Source of the DNA: Chitinimonas sp036961565
GTDB lineage: Bacteria; Pseudomonadota; Gammaproteobacteria; Burkholderiales; Chitinimonadaceae
Direction of reading: 5' to 3'
DNA: 64,000 nt
NCBI RefSeq assembly: GCF_036961565.1
Contig: NZ_JBAMDD010000006.1
Span: 217,571 to 281,570, forward strand
In this document: positions 38,214 through 45,060 of the stretch, piece after piece
Layout of the letters: every line of letters starts with the position of its first letter
Position numbering within the stretch: position 1 is the first letter of the stretch
Notes under the pieces: generated by a model
Seen by the model: the letters and a program-made list of their open reading frames with translations, nothing else
Told to the model about the DNA's origin: nothing
Databases searched by the model: none
Program-made: the position numbers and the translations under genes

Positions 38214-39770
38214 ATGCGTCTGCCCGGCTCCCTGCTGCAGGACTATCTGGCGCACAGCGCACAGCAACTGCCCGACAAGATCGCCCTGGTCTGCGGCCAG
38301 CAGCGTCTCAGCTACGCCGAGCTGGCCCGCCAGAGCGACGCCCTGGCCCACGCCCTGCTGCAGGCTGGCCTGATGCGGGGTGATCGGGTCATCGTACTGG
38401 CCGACAACAGCGTCGCCAGCGTGGTCGCCCTGTGGGCAGTGCTCAAGGCCGACGCGGTGGTCTGCCCGGTGAGCCCACATACCCGTAGCGACAAGCTGGC
38501 CTACTACCTGCACGACACCGGCGCCCGCGCCCTGATGGCCGATGCGGCACTGGCCGACCAGCATGCCACCCTGCTGGGGCAATTCCACCAGTTGGCCTGC
38601 GTGCTGGTCGCTGGCGTTGCCACCCAGCCGCTGCCAGGGCTATGCAGCCATGCGGCCGCGCTGGCTGCCTTGCCATCCAGCTTCCAGCCACCGGGCCAGA
38701 ACCTGGATATCGATCTGGCCGCCATCCTCTATACCTCGGGCAGCACCGGTGAGCCCAAGGGGGTGATGCTGAGCCACCGCAATATGCTGGCCGCCACCGC
38801 GGCCATCAACCACTACCTGGGCAATCGGCAGGATGATGTGATCCTGGCGGCCTTGCCACTGTCGTTCGACTACGGCCTGTACCAGCTGATACTGGCCACG
38901 GCTGTCGGCGCCAGGGTGCTGCTGGAGCGCTCCCATGCCCTCCTGCCGCAGCTGCTGGCCCGCGCCTGGCGCGAGGCAGTCACCGCCTGGCCCTTGGTCC
39001 CCAGCGTGCTGGCGCTGTTGGCCGAACTGCCGGCGGACAAGGTTGCACTACCTCACCTGCGCTACCTGAGCAGCACCGGCGCCGCTTTGGCACCGAGCCA
39101 TATCGCCACCGCACAGCGGCTGTTCCCCGAGGCTCAGCTCTTTGCCATGTATGGCCTGACCGAGTGCAAGCGCTGCAGCTATCTGCCGCCGCAGGATTTG
39201 CCGCACAAACCCGACAGTGTGGGCCTGGCCATACCCGGCACCGAGTTGTGGCTGGTGGACGAGGCCGACCAGAAGCTGGGGCCAGGGCAGGTGGGGCAGC
39301 TGGTGATACGCGGCGCCACCGTCATGCGCGGCTATTGGAACAAACCCGAGGCCACCGCTCGCCGCTTGCGGCCCGGCCCCTTGCCCGGCGAGCAGGTGCT
39401 GTACACCGGCGACCTGTGCCGGCTGGATGAAGCGGGATATCTGTACTTTGTGGCGCGGATGGACGAGGTGATCAAGTCACGCGGCGAGAAGGTGGCGCCG
39501 CGCGAGGTGGAACTGGCCCTGCTGGCCCAGCCTGGCGTCAGGGAGGCAGCCGTCATCGGCGTGCCCGACCCCGTCTGGGGCCACGCCATCAAGGCCTATG
39601 TGCTGCCGGCCAGCGGTGCCTCGCTGGATGTAGCCAGCCTGCTGGCCGCCTGCCGGCAGCAACTGGAACCCAGCCACGTTCCCCAGTACCTGAGCCTGGT
39701 GGAGCAATTGCCACGCACCAGCACCGGCAAGGTCGACAAGACGGCCCTGTCGGTTGCAGACAGCCAGTAG
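38214..39770 (+). CDS. Acyl-AMP ligase (ANL superfamily)
   Basis: A 518-aa adenylate-forming enzyme. Motifs: ILYTSGSTGEPKGVMLSH (P-loop), MYGLTECKR (A5), YTGDLCRLDEAGYLYFVAR (A7/A8) and the catalytic lysine in RTSTGKVDKT. It activates a carboxylic acid as its adenylate and transfers it to CoA or a carrier protein. Divergent orientation from the operon with the free ACP suggests loading of that ACP. It resembles ligases of capsule or exosortase loci as well as those of NRPS clusters, so the acid is open. AAGG lies upstream of the ATG. It ends 1 bp before the convergent dehydrogenase. Confidence 0.86.
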   Translation: MRLPGSLLQDYLAHSAQQLPDKIALVCGQQRLSYAELARQSDALAHALLQAGLMRGDRVIVLADNSVASVVALWAVLKADAVVCPVSPHTRSDKLAYYLHDTGARALMADAALADQHATLLGQFHQLACVLVAGVATQPLPGLCSHAAALAALPSSFQPPGQNLDIDLAAILYTSGSTGEPKGVMLSHRNMLAATAAINHYLGNRQDDVILAALPLSFDYGLYQLILATAVGARVLLERSHALLPQLLARAWREAVTAWPLVPSVLALLAELPADKVALPHLRYLSSTGAALAPSHIATAQRLFPEAQLFAMYGLTECKRCSYLPPQDLPHKPDSVGLAIPGTELWLVDEADQKLGPGQVGQLVIRGATVMRGYWNKPEATARRLRPGPLPGEQVLYTGDLCRLDEAGYLYFVARMDEVIKSRGEKVAPREVELALLAQPGVREAAVIGVPDPVWGHAIKAYVLPASGASLDVASLLAACRQQLEPSHVPQYLSLVEQLPRTSTGKVDKTALSVADSQ

Positions 39771-41105
39771 CTACAGTCGCCCATCCGCCGCACCCTGCGG
39801 CAGGGCCGACTTGAGGTCGTACAGCACATGGCCGGGTTGGCCCAGCGCCCGCAGGCCCACCACGCCCCAGTGCAGGAACTCCGGCTGCGGCACGGCCAGC
39901 ACCAGGGCAGCGTAAGCGCCCGGCTGGGGCGGCTGGCGCAGGAGGCGTAGGTCGTACTGCCTGAAGGCCTCGGTGGCATCGACCCAGGGGTCGTAGATAT
40001 CCACCCTGGCACCGCAGGCCTGCAGCTCGCGCACCAGGTCTGCCACCTTGGTATTGCGGATATCGGGGCAGGCTTCCTTGAAGGCGAAACCCAGCACCAG
40101 CACCGGGGCACCCGCTACGGCCAGACCGGCCCGTGCCATCAGCCGTAGCACCTCGCCCGCCACATGGTGGGCCATGCCCTCGTTCACCTGCCTGGCTGCC
40201 AGCACCAGCTGCGGCGTATGGCCCACGGCGCGGGCCTGGTGGCACAGATAATAGGGATCGACGCTGATGCAGTGCCCCCCCACCAGGCCAGGCCGGTAAG
40301 GCTGGAAGTTCCACTTGCTGCCGGCCGCTTCCAGCACCTCCACGGTATCCAGCCCCAGGCGCGAGAACAGCATGGCCAGCTCGTTCACCAGGGCGATATT
40401 GAGATCGCGCTGGGTGTTTTCTATCAGCTTGGCCGCCTCGGCCACGGCAATGCTGCCAGTACGATAGATGCCCGCAGGCACCACGCAGCCGTACAGGGCC
40501 TCGATAAACTCCGCCGCCGCCGGGGTGGAGCCCGACACCAGCTTGCAGATATCGGCCAGCCGCCGCGTGCCATCGCCCGGGCTGACCCGTTCAGGGCTAT
40601 AGCCCACCACAAAGCCGGTGTTGAAGGCGAGGCCCGACACCTGGGCCAGCAGCGGGGCGCAATGCGCCTCGGTCACCCCAGGGTAGACGGTGGATTCATA
40701 GATGACTACCGCACCCGCCGCCATGGCTTGGCCGACCAGCCGGGTGGCCGCCAGTACCGCAGCAAGATCTGGCTGCAGTGCCGCATCCAAGGGGGTAGGC
40801 ACGGTGATGATGTAGACATTGCAGCCCGCCAGGTCGGCCGCCTGGCTGCTGCAGCGCAGCTGGCTTGCCGCCGCCAGTTCGGCGGTGCTGAGCGAGCGGG
40901 TGGCGTCGTAACCCTGCTGGATGGCGGCCACCCGGGCGGCATCGGTATCAAAACCCAGCACCGGGAAAAATCGAGCAAAGGCCACCGCCAGGGGTAGCCC
41001 CACATAGCCCAAGCCCAGCACGGCGATCCGTACGGGCTGGCCATCGGGATGCAACAGGGGTAGGGACACGCGCAGGCTCCGGTAGGCGGCAGACAATGGC
41101 GCCAT
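39771..41105 (-). CDS. Nucleotide-sugar dehydrogenase (TviB/WbpA-type)
   Basis: A 444-aa UDP-sugar 6-dehydrogenase, which oxidises a UDP-hexose or UDP-N-acetylhexosamine to the uronic acid with two NAD. The NAD-binding loop is AVLGLGYVGLPLA, the catalytic cysteine GGHCISVDPYYL, and the EAAKLIENTQRDLNIA segment is typical of the WbpA/TviB branch. A GTG at 41069, with GGAG seven bases upstream, is an alternative and perhaps better start. With the epimerase of the operon it resembles the TviB-TviC pair that makes an N-acetylated uronic acid. Confidence 0.88.
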   Translation of the reverse strand: MAPLSAAYRSLRVSLPLLHPDGQPVRIAVLGLGYVGLPLAVAFARFFPVLGFDTDAARVAAIQQGYDATRSLSTAELAAASQLRCSSQAADLAGCNVYIITVPTPLDAALQPDLAAVLAATRLVGQAMAAGAVVIYESTVYPGVTEAHCAPLLAQVSGLAFNTGFVVGYSPERVSPGDGTRRLADICKLVSGSTPAAAEFIEALYGCVVPAGIYRTGSIAVAEAAKLIENTQRDLNIALVNELAMLFSRLGLDTVEVLEAAGSKWNFQPYRPGLVGGHCISVDPYYLCHQARAVGHTPQLVLAARQVNEGMAHHVAGEVLRLMARAGLAVAGAPVLVLGFAFKEACPDIRNTKVADLVRELQACGARVDIYDPWVDATEAFRQYDLRLLRQPPQPGAYAALVLAVPQPEFLHWGVVGLRALGQPGHVLYDLKSALPQGAADGRL

Positions 41106-41168
41106 CCTAGCAGCCCCCTGATGGTTTGCCTGTGGGCGGGCTCACAGGCCTGCAAACCCGGCAGGCAG

Positions 41169-41207
41169 AAAAAAAGCCAAGTGTCCGGCTGGAACGCTTG
41201 GCTTTCA
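41169..41207 (-). terminator. Intrinsic terminator after the HNH endonuclease gene
   Basis: On the minus strand AAAGCCAAG...CTTGGCTTT forms a stem followed by seven Ts. It overlaps the last codons of the HNH gene. Confidence 0.85.
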
Positions 41208-41780
41208 GTGTGCCCGCAGGCGACTGTGTTTGGGCAGCTTGGCCCTGAGGTAGGCATGCTGATCGGCCAGCACATTGCGGCCGCTGAGCAGGAAATGCTC
41301 GAACCGGCAGGGTGCGTAAGGCACATAGATCAGCGGGCGGAAATCCTCCACCATCCTGGCACCCTTGGCCTGGTTGCAGTCACGGCAGGCCGTCACGCAA
41401 TTGGTCCAGGTATCCTTGCCGCCACGGCTGCGGGCCAGGATATGGTCACGGGTCAGGTAGCGGCGGGCAAGACGGCGGCCACAGTAGCCACAGGTATTCT
41501 GGTCGCGCTTGAACAGCAGGGTATTGTCGCGGTCGCTCAGCACCAGCTGATCCCAGGCCATGGAGGCCATGATCTCGCTGCCGGCAATGGCAATGATGGG
41601 CGCCACTTCAATGCGCGAACGCGCGCCATGGTGGTTGTAGCCGCCACGGAATACGGCACGGGCACGGCCCAGTTCCCACGCCACCTTGTTCTTGGCGTAG
41701 TAGGTTACGGCTTCTTCGGGATTCAGCCAGGCATAGGGTCGGCCGGCGATATCGAGGGTCAGCACTTGCTTCATGGTCAT
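41205..41780 (-). CDS. HNH endonuclease
   Basis: A 191-aa HNH nuclease. Zinc-binding CGYCGRRL precedes the catalytic core: TRDHILARSRGGKDTWTNCVTACRDCNQAKGAR, of which the key residues are the DH pair, the N in WTNCV and the CxxC of CRDC. Such stand-alone proteins are widespread in bacteria, and their roles vary (phage-like nicking, restriction-like). The start at 41780 has AAGGTG at the right distance; a longer frame does not. It is monocistronic with its own terminator, beside the tRNA array. Confidence 0.9.
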   Translation of the reverse strand: MTMKQVLTLDIAGRPYAWLNPEEAVTYYAKNKVAWELGRARAVFRGGYNHHGARSRIEVAPIIAIAGSEIMASMAWDQLVLSDRDNTLLFKRDQNTCGYCGRRLARRYLTRDHILARSRGGKDTWTNCVTACRDCNQAKGARMVEDFRPLIYVPYAPCRFEHFLLSGRNVLADQHAYLRAKLPKHSRLRAH

Positions 41781-42312
41781 GATGTCACCTTGGTTACATG
41801 TATCTGTTTTTCTCTGGGTTGGTATCGCGCCAAGGGCCGCGCGCGATATACGGCATCCGGGCATCACAAGACCCCACCCTTGCCTGCAGTGTAGTCTCTA
41901 TGGCGCCATGTGAATCAATAACTTGCTGGCATAGGCAGGACAGCAACAGCCGGCCGCGGCAGCCGCGGAAAACCGGACAAAACGGCGGCAACCGGGCCAG
42001 CGCCCAACGCCCGAAACTATCCACACAGGCCCCCACCATGCCCGTGCGTGGCCCATCCCCATCTACCCCAGGCACCTACGGTGCAAGGGCATGGCGGGCC
42101 TCCCTTTCCACAGCCAGCCAGACCGTGGCATTCGGGTGGAGGGCAAGCTGCCATCCACTAAATAAGGCGCAGCACCCCGGCTTCCGCCGGACGGGTGTGA
42201 GGACACCCTGGTGCTGCATGGATGTGTCACCCCGCAGGCACAGTGGCATAGCGAGCCAGTGCGTCCATGCGAGTTGCGGGGAGGTGGTGCCGCTTAAATG
42301 CGACGCTAAAGA
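41781..42312. other. 532-bp intergenic region, promoter of HNH gene and a structured segment
   Basis: No convincing protein gene on either strand: the open frames here have irregular composition and no ribosome sites. It should carry the HNH promoter near its left end. A perfectly paired three-way junction lies at 42169-42217. Further inverted segments (ccccgca/tgcgggg and gcatgga/tccatgc, within 42216-42290) follow before the first tRNA gene. Confidence 0.6.
42169..42217. ncRNA. Three-way-junction structure, candidate structured RNA or DNA element
   Basis: An 8-bp outer stem (42169-42176 with 42210-42217) encloses two perfect hairpins. The first, 42177-42190, has a 5-bp stem and a ttcc loop; the second, 42193-42208, has a 6-bp stem and a gagg loop. 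Only three bases between the stems are unpaired. This is unlikely by chance. The strand is not decidable from the sequence. It could be part of an RNA, a recombination site or a mobile-element end. Confidence 0.5.
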
Positions 42313-42388
42313 TGGCGACCCAGGAAGGAATCGAACCTCCAACCTTCGGATTTGGAATCCGCTGCGCTGCCAATTGCGCTACTGAGCC
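42313..42388 (-). tRNA. tRNA-Trp (CCA), slightly degenerate
   Basis: All four arms are present and a 3' CCA is encoded. The anticodon loop is TTCCAAA. The acceptor stem has two G-T pairs and the first pair of the anticodon stem is G-A mismatched. The T arm GGAGG/CCTTC with TTCGATT is good. The mismatches suggest an accessory rather than the main tRNA-Trp gene. Confidence 0.75.
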
Positions 42389-42462
42389 GGATAGGGATGC
42401 CTGCAAAGGCAGGCGTGGCCGAACAGATTCCGACTTAAAGTGCCGAAACCGTTGCGGTTGTT

Positions 42463-42539
42463 TGGTCGAAGCGGTCAGGTTCGAACTGACGACCCCCTGG
42501 TCCCAAACCAAGTGTGCTACCGGGCTGCGCTACGCTTCG
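42463..42539 (-). tRNA. tRNA-Pro (TGG)
   Basis: The acceptor stem CGAAGCG/CGCTTCG is perfect, discriminator A, and CCA is encoded. The anticodon loop TTTGGGA gives TGG. The T arm GTCAG/CTGAC is perfect; the D stem has one C-A mismatch. The sequence departs from the usual proteobacterial tRNA-Pro acceptor stem. Confidence 0.8.
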
Positions 42540-42589
42540 AAAGCAGATCAACATCTGGCGCCAGCGCCGAGCGCGCCTGGCAGATGCCA

Positions 42590-42661
42590 TTACGGGCGTG
42601 GGATTCGAACCCACGAAGGCAGCCAAAACAGCCACCCGCCTTACCAGCAGGCTCCCGCCGA
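42590..42661 (-). pseudogene. Degenerate tRNA-like gene (Lys-like anticodon loop)
   Basis: A perfect T arm (GTGGG-TTCGAAT-CCCAC) and a D arm (GCCT/AGGC) are present. A six-pair anticodon stem closes the loop TGTTTTG, which would read TTT but lacks the T at position 33. The acceptor halves pair poorly and there is no CCA. It is probably non-functional. Confidence 0.5.
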
Positions 42662-42763
42662 AAATGTGGCCGCCAAGGCTGGGGCGCTGCGCTGTTCAAG
42701 CGCCGCGAGTGCCCCACCATGGTCAGCACTTATTACCTACCTGAGTTGTTTATCTAACAGAGT

Positions 42764-42839
42764 TGGCAAGGGTGGAGGGATTCGAACCCCCGACCACATG
42801 GATCAAAGCCATGTGCTCTACCCACTGAGCTACACCCCA
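42764..42839 (-). tRNA. tRNA-Gln-like (TTG)
   Basis: The anticodon stem CATGG/CCATG is perfect with loop CTTTGAT, anticodon TTG. The D arm GCTC/GAGC and T arm are good, and CCA is encoded. The acceptor stem has a T-T mismatch at the first pair and a G-T at the second. The body is unlike the standard tRNA-Gln (normal glutamine tRNAs have a weak 1-72 pair, which this also shows). Confidence 0.72.
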
Positions 42840-42896
42840 ATAAAAGAAATACCCCGGTTCGACGGCAAGGCAGGCCGCGCCGGGGCTGGCCGCGCC

Positions 42897-43100
42897 CTAC
42901 AGCGCGGGCCGCCAGGTCACCCGTGCCGCGCCATCTATGGTGGCCAGCTGGTTCTGCCTGCGTATCTCAACCATGCTGCGACTGGCCCTGACCAACACCC
43001 CGCCACGGCTCAGCAACTCGCGCGCGGCCTGCATGGCCAAGGGGGTCATGGGCTCGAAGGCATCGAGCGTCGGCTTCTTGATACTTGTAGGGTTTGCCAT
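42897..43100 (-). CDS. Small hypothetical protein inside the tRNA array, 67 aa
   Basis: A 67-aa basic soluble protein (MANPTSIKKPTLDAFEP...) with no family that I recognise. The ATG at 43100 has GGAGAG six bases upstream, a strong ribosome site, and the stop is followed by the tRNA-Gln-like gene. A longer frame starting at 43121 is possible but has no ribosome site. Being located between tRNA genes on the same strand, it may share their transcript. It could be a cargo gene, regulator or antitoxin-like protein; none is shown. Confidence 0.6.
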   Translation of the reverse strand: MANPTSIKKPTLDAFEPMTPLAMQAARELLSRGGVLVRASRSMVEIRRQNQLATIDGAARVTWRPAL

Positions 43101-43161
43101 GATGACTCTCCTTCCTGCCACATCTGGGCACGATTGATTGAATGAAAAGCATGTACTTGGG

Positions 43162-43235
43162 GGAGACCGATCGGACTCGAACCGATGACCACCGGGACCA
43201 CAACCTGGGGCTCTGCCAACTGAGCTACGATCTCC
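43162..43235 (-). tRNA. tRNA-His (GTG) with extended acceptor stem
   Basis: The anticodon loop TTGTGGT gives GTG, and the extra 5' G opposite C73 that is specific to His tRNAs is present. The acceptor GAGATCG/CGGTCTC pairs fully with one wobble. The anticodon stem has one A-C mismatch. There is no encoded CCA. The complementarity continues outwards: tgtactt at 43152-43158 pairs with aagtaca at 43239-43245. Confidence 0.75.
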
Positions 43236-43257
43236 CCGAAGTACACGCGAAACTGAT

Positions 43258-43527
43258 ACACCGTCAGAGCCTGCTCAATGTTTTTTCGCCTTGTCGCTGA
43301 TTTGGAAAAGGGCCAGACCCAAGGCGGGGAGTGCTGGCAATAACAAGTTATTGCCAAGCTCCACAACGCAGTGGATGGCTTTTTTCCAGATCAGCCCTCC
43401 GGGTTCGATGCCTTGCCAAGGGCAAGGTGTCGAACGACGAGGCGAAAAGCATTGAGCAGGCTCTATGGTTACGATCCCCTCTGACTGGATTGAAAGTCCA
43501 GTGACCTCACCAGAAGTCGAACGGTGC
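43258..43527 (-). pseudogene. tRNA-Glu-like (TTC) gene apparently split by a 199-bp repeat
   Basis: The right part (43465-43527) holds a 5' acceptor strand (gcaccgt), a full D arm (GACT/GGTC), and a perfect anticodon stem CTGGA/TCCAG with loop CTTTCAA (TTC). A T arm cannot be formed. Across the inserted repeat, at 43258-43264, lies acggtgt, which can pair with the 5' acceptor strand over all seven positions (one G-T). Removing 43266-43464 leaves 71 nt, about the size of a tRNA. The joined T arm would still be poor, so the gene is probably dead. Confidence 0.5.
43266..43464. repeat. 199-bp palindromic repeat element (MITE-like)
   Basis: Both ends read agagcctgctcaatg inwards and continue as near-identical ttttcgcc and gtcg segments. 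Further inside, ctgatttggaaaag is matched by the complement of cttttttccagatcag. The centre is a perfect hairpin ggcaataac/gttattgcc (43337-43356). The right arm contains an extra hairpin (43403-43435) shared with the repeat at 47842-47911. No target duplication is evident, and there is no coding capacity. Confidence 0.75.
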
Positions 43528-43568
43528 GCAAAACGGTAGGCTGGCTACCTCGCTACTGTATGTATCCA

Positions 43569-43676
43569 ATTCACGTAAGCAGCCTCTGCACCGCTGCCCC
43601 TGCGTGGCGGCCATCGCACCCGCGACTTTGCCGGTACAGGCAGGCCACAGCCAGCACAGAAGCCACTTACGTGAAT
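43569..43676. repeat. Inverted repeat of 11 bp flanking 86 bp
   Basis: attcacgtaag (43569-43579) is exactly complementary to cttacgtgaat (43666-43676). The unit abuts the next tRNA-like gene, whose 3' end begins two bases later. No gene is seen inside. Confidence 0.55.
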
Positions 43677-43677
43677 G

Positions 43678-43749
43678 CGCGGATGGTGGGATTCGAACCC
43701 ACGGCCTCGACCACATTGGGTCACGCTCTACCGGTTGAGCTACATCCAC
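43678..43749 (-). pseudogene. tRNA-like gene with six-base anticodon loop
   Basis: The acceptor GTGGATG/CATCCGC pairs fully with one wobble. The D arm GCTC/GAGC and T arm GTGGG/CCCAC with TTCGAAT are perfect. The anticodon stem TGACC/GGTCG closes only six bases (CAATGT), so no normal anticodon can be assigned. No CCA is encoded. It is first in the direction of transcription of the array. Either a decayed gene or an atypical tRNA. Confidence 0.5.
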
Positions 43750-43965
43750 GCGGCTGCCCCGGCAACCACGCCATGCACATGCTGGGCACAGGGGAGGGGG
43801 CAGTACGACGCCATGTTGTGAAAGATCGTTGCTGTCCGTATCCGGTAAGTACCGGGAACAGGCCCCGCCGAGCGAGGGCTTTACTGCTGGGTTGCGGGCC
43901 GGTGCCACTGTCCGACTGGCACGCTCGCTTGAGGTGAAGGTTCATCGATAACTCCAATGCCAAGA

Positions 43966-44004
43966 AAACAAAAAGCCCGGAGTCCATTTGGAGCATCCGG
44001 GCTT
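43966..44004 (-). terminator. Intrinsic terminator after the 91-aa gene
   Basis: On the minus strand AAGCCCGG...CCGGGCTT is followed by TTTTTGTTTT, 30 bp after the stop codon of the small gene at 44034. It separates that gene from the tRNA array, which must therefore have its own promoter (in 43750-43965). Confidence 0.85.
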
Positions 44005-44033
44005 GGAGCCTGATCGAGCGTTTCGATCCGTCG

Positions 44034-44309
44034 CTAGCGTATTCCTCCAGCGACCTGTGGGGTAAACCCCGGATGCTTCCTGTACATGTGCCATGCCTGT
44101 TGGTACTGATTGAGCTTGCCCAGGCAGACTTCGTGGTGCTTGCGCTCATGACGGCCGGCTGGTTGGCCTGCCAGCGTCGGCGTGGCGGCAAACGCCTGAG
44201 CCACGCTCTCCGGCAACCCGAGGCGAGCGGCGCCAGCGCCGGCCGCAACAGCCAGCCACGACGTCATGCGCCGGCTCACTGCTATCAGGTTGATGGAAAG
44301 GGTGTTCAC
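44034..44309 (-). CDS. Small hypothetical protein, 91 aa
   Basis: A GTG start at 44309 with GGAG nine bases upstream gives 91 residues: a basic, weakly hydrophobic N-terminus (about 5-32, possibly a signal or anchor) and a polar C-terminal half with RHERKHHEVCLGKL. No family is recognised. A good terminator directly after it supports a real transcription unit. Confidence 0.6.
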   Translation of the reverse strand: MNTLSINLIAVSRRMTSWLAVAAGAGAARLGLPESVAQAFAATPTLAGQPAGRHERKHHEVCLGKLNQYQQAWHMYRKHPGFTPQVAGGIR

Positions 44310-44490
44310 GTTTGCAGCTCCAGTTCGAAATTCATGTGTCCCGGCCCGCTATCGGGCTGGTATGGGATGCAGTATGGCACGATAAAAAAGCCGGGCGCAA
44401 GCCCCTGCAATCAATTTATTTCCATCTGATGCACATTTTTTTCGCCAAAGGGCCATAAAGTGCGCCTGGCGACCCGCTGCGGTATGATGT

Positions 44491-44516
44491 GCATGTCGTA
44501 GTGAGGAACGACATGC
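44491..44516. promoter_or_regulatory. Operator-like palindrome overlapping the ribosome site of the XRE gene
   Basis: gcatgtcgt (44491-44499) is complementary to acgacatgc (44508-44516), with GAGG of the ribosome site in the spacer and the ATG directly after. A related half, gatgcacat, occurs near 44428-44436 and gatgtgcat at 44486-44494. This fits autoregulation by the encoded helix-turn-helix protein. Confidence 0.55.
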
Positions 44517-44810
44517 ATGCCAGATACCACCGATTCCGCCAGCACACCGGCCGGCCAGGGCTATAAGTATGGCCAGCGCCGCCTTGCACTCAATGTCCGG
44601 GTGCTGATGGCCCAGCACGGCTACCGCGATATCTCCAAGCTCTACCGCGAGCTCATCAGCCGTGGCTGCGATATCTCCTACTCGCAGTTCAAGCGCATCG
44701 TCGACAACCAGGCCGAAAAACTCAATACCAATGTGCTGGATGCCCTGCTCAACCTGTTCGATTGCCGCATAGACGAGTTGTTCATCACCCTGGAAACCCC
44801 GCCGGACTAG
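44517..44810 (+). CDS. XRE-family helix-turn-helix regulator
   Basis: A 97-aa protein with a Cro/C1-type DNA-binding domain (about 22-88): RRLALNVRVLMAQHGYRD, the recognition helix around SYSQFKRIVDN, and LDALLNLFDCRIDELF, the usual final helix. An N-terminal 20-residue polar arm precedes it. No second domain is present. The palindrome over its ribosome site suggests self-repression. It is divergent from the 91-aa gene and next to the tRNA array. The 250 bp after it hold no gene. Confidence 0.85.
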   Translation: MPDTTDSASTPAGQGYKYGQRRLALNVRVLMAQHGYRDISKLYRELISRGCDISYSQFKRIVDNQAEKLNTNVLDALLNLFDCRIDELFITLETPPD

Positions 44811-45060
44811 CTCCGGGTAATGGCGCAAGTCATCGCTGGGTAGTGATGCGTTCAGCAGACGCCCCCAGATTGTTCCCGCCCTTGCTGGCGCTCGCCATCG
44901 CGTGCATGGGCTGCACGCCTGCCTCGATACAAGTGCTCGCGACCCTGTTGTACCCACACCGAATCTCGCGACCACTCACCCATATGGGGTATGACCGGCC
45001 TGCGTCCACTGCGTAGCATGCAGCCGGTCATGTAAAACACCAAAGGGAGAGGGTATTCAG

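Noticed and set aside
41205..41780. HNH gene as part of a restriction-modification or group II intron system
   Set aside because: No methyltransferase, specificity subunit or intron RT is adjacent; it has its own terminator.
42227..43366. Several open frames with phrases such as SVAQLAAQRIPNPKVGGS
   Set aside because: These are translations through tRNA genes, a known artefact. They were instead used as a hint to the tRNA types.
43266..43464. CRISPR-like repeat array in the tRNA region
   Set aside because: There are no regularly spaced direct repeats; the repeats are inverted and belong to one palindromic unit.
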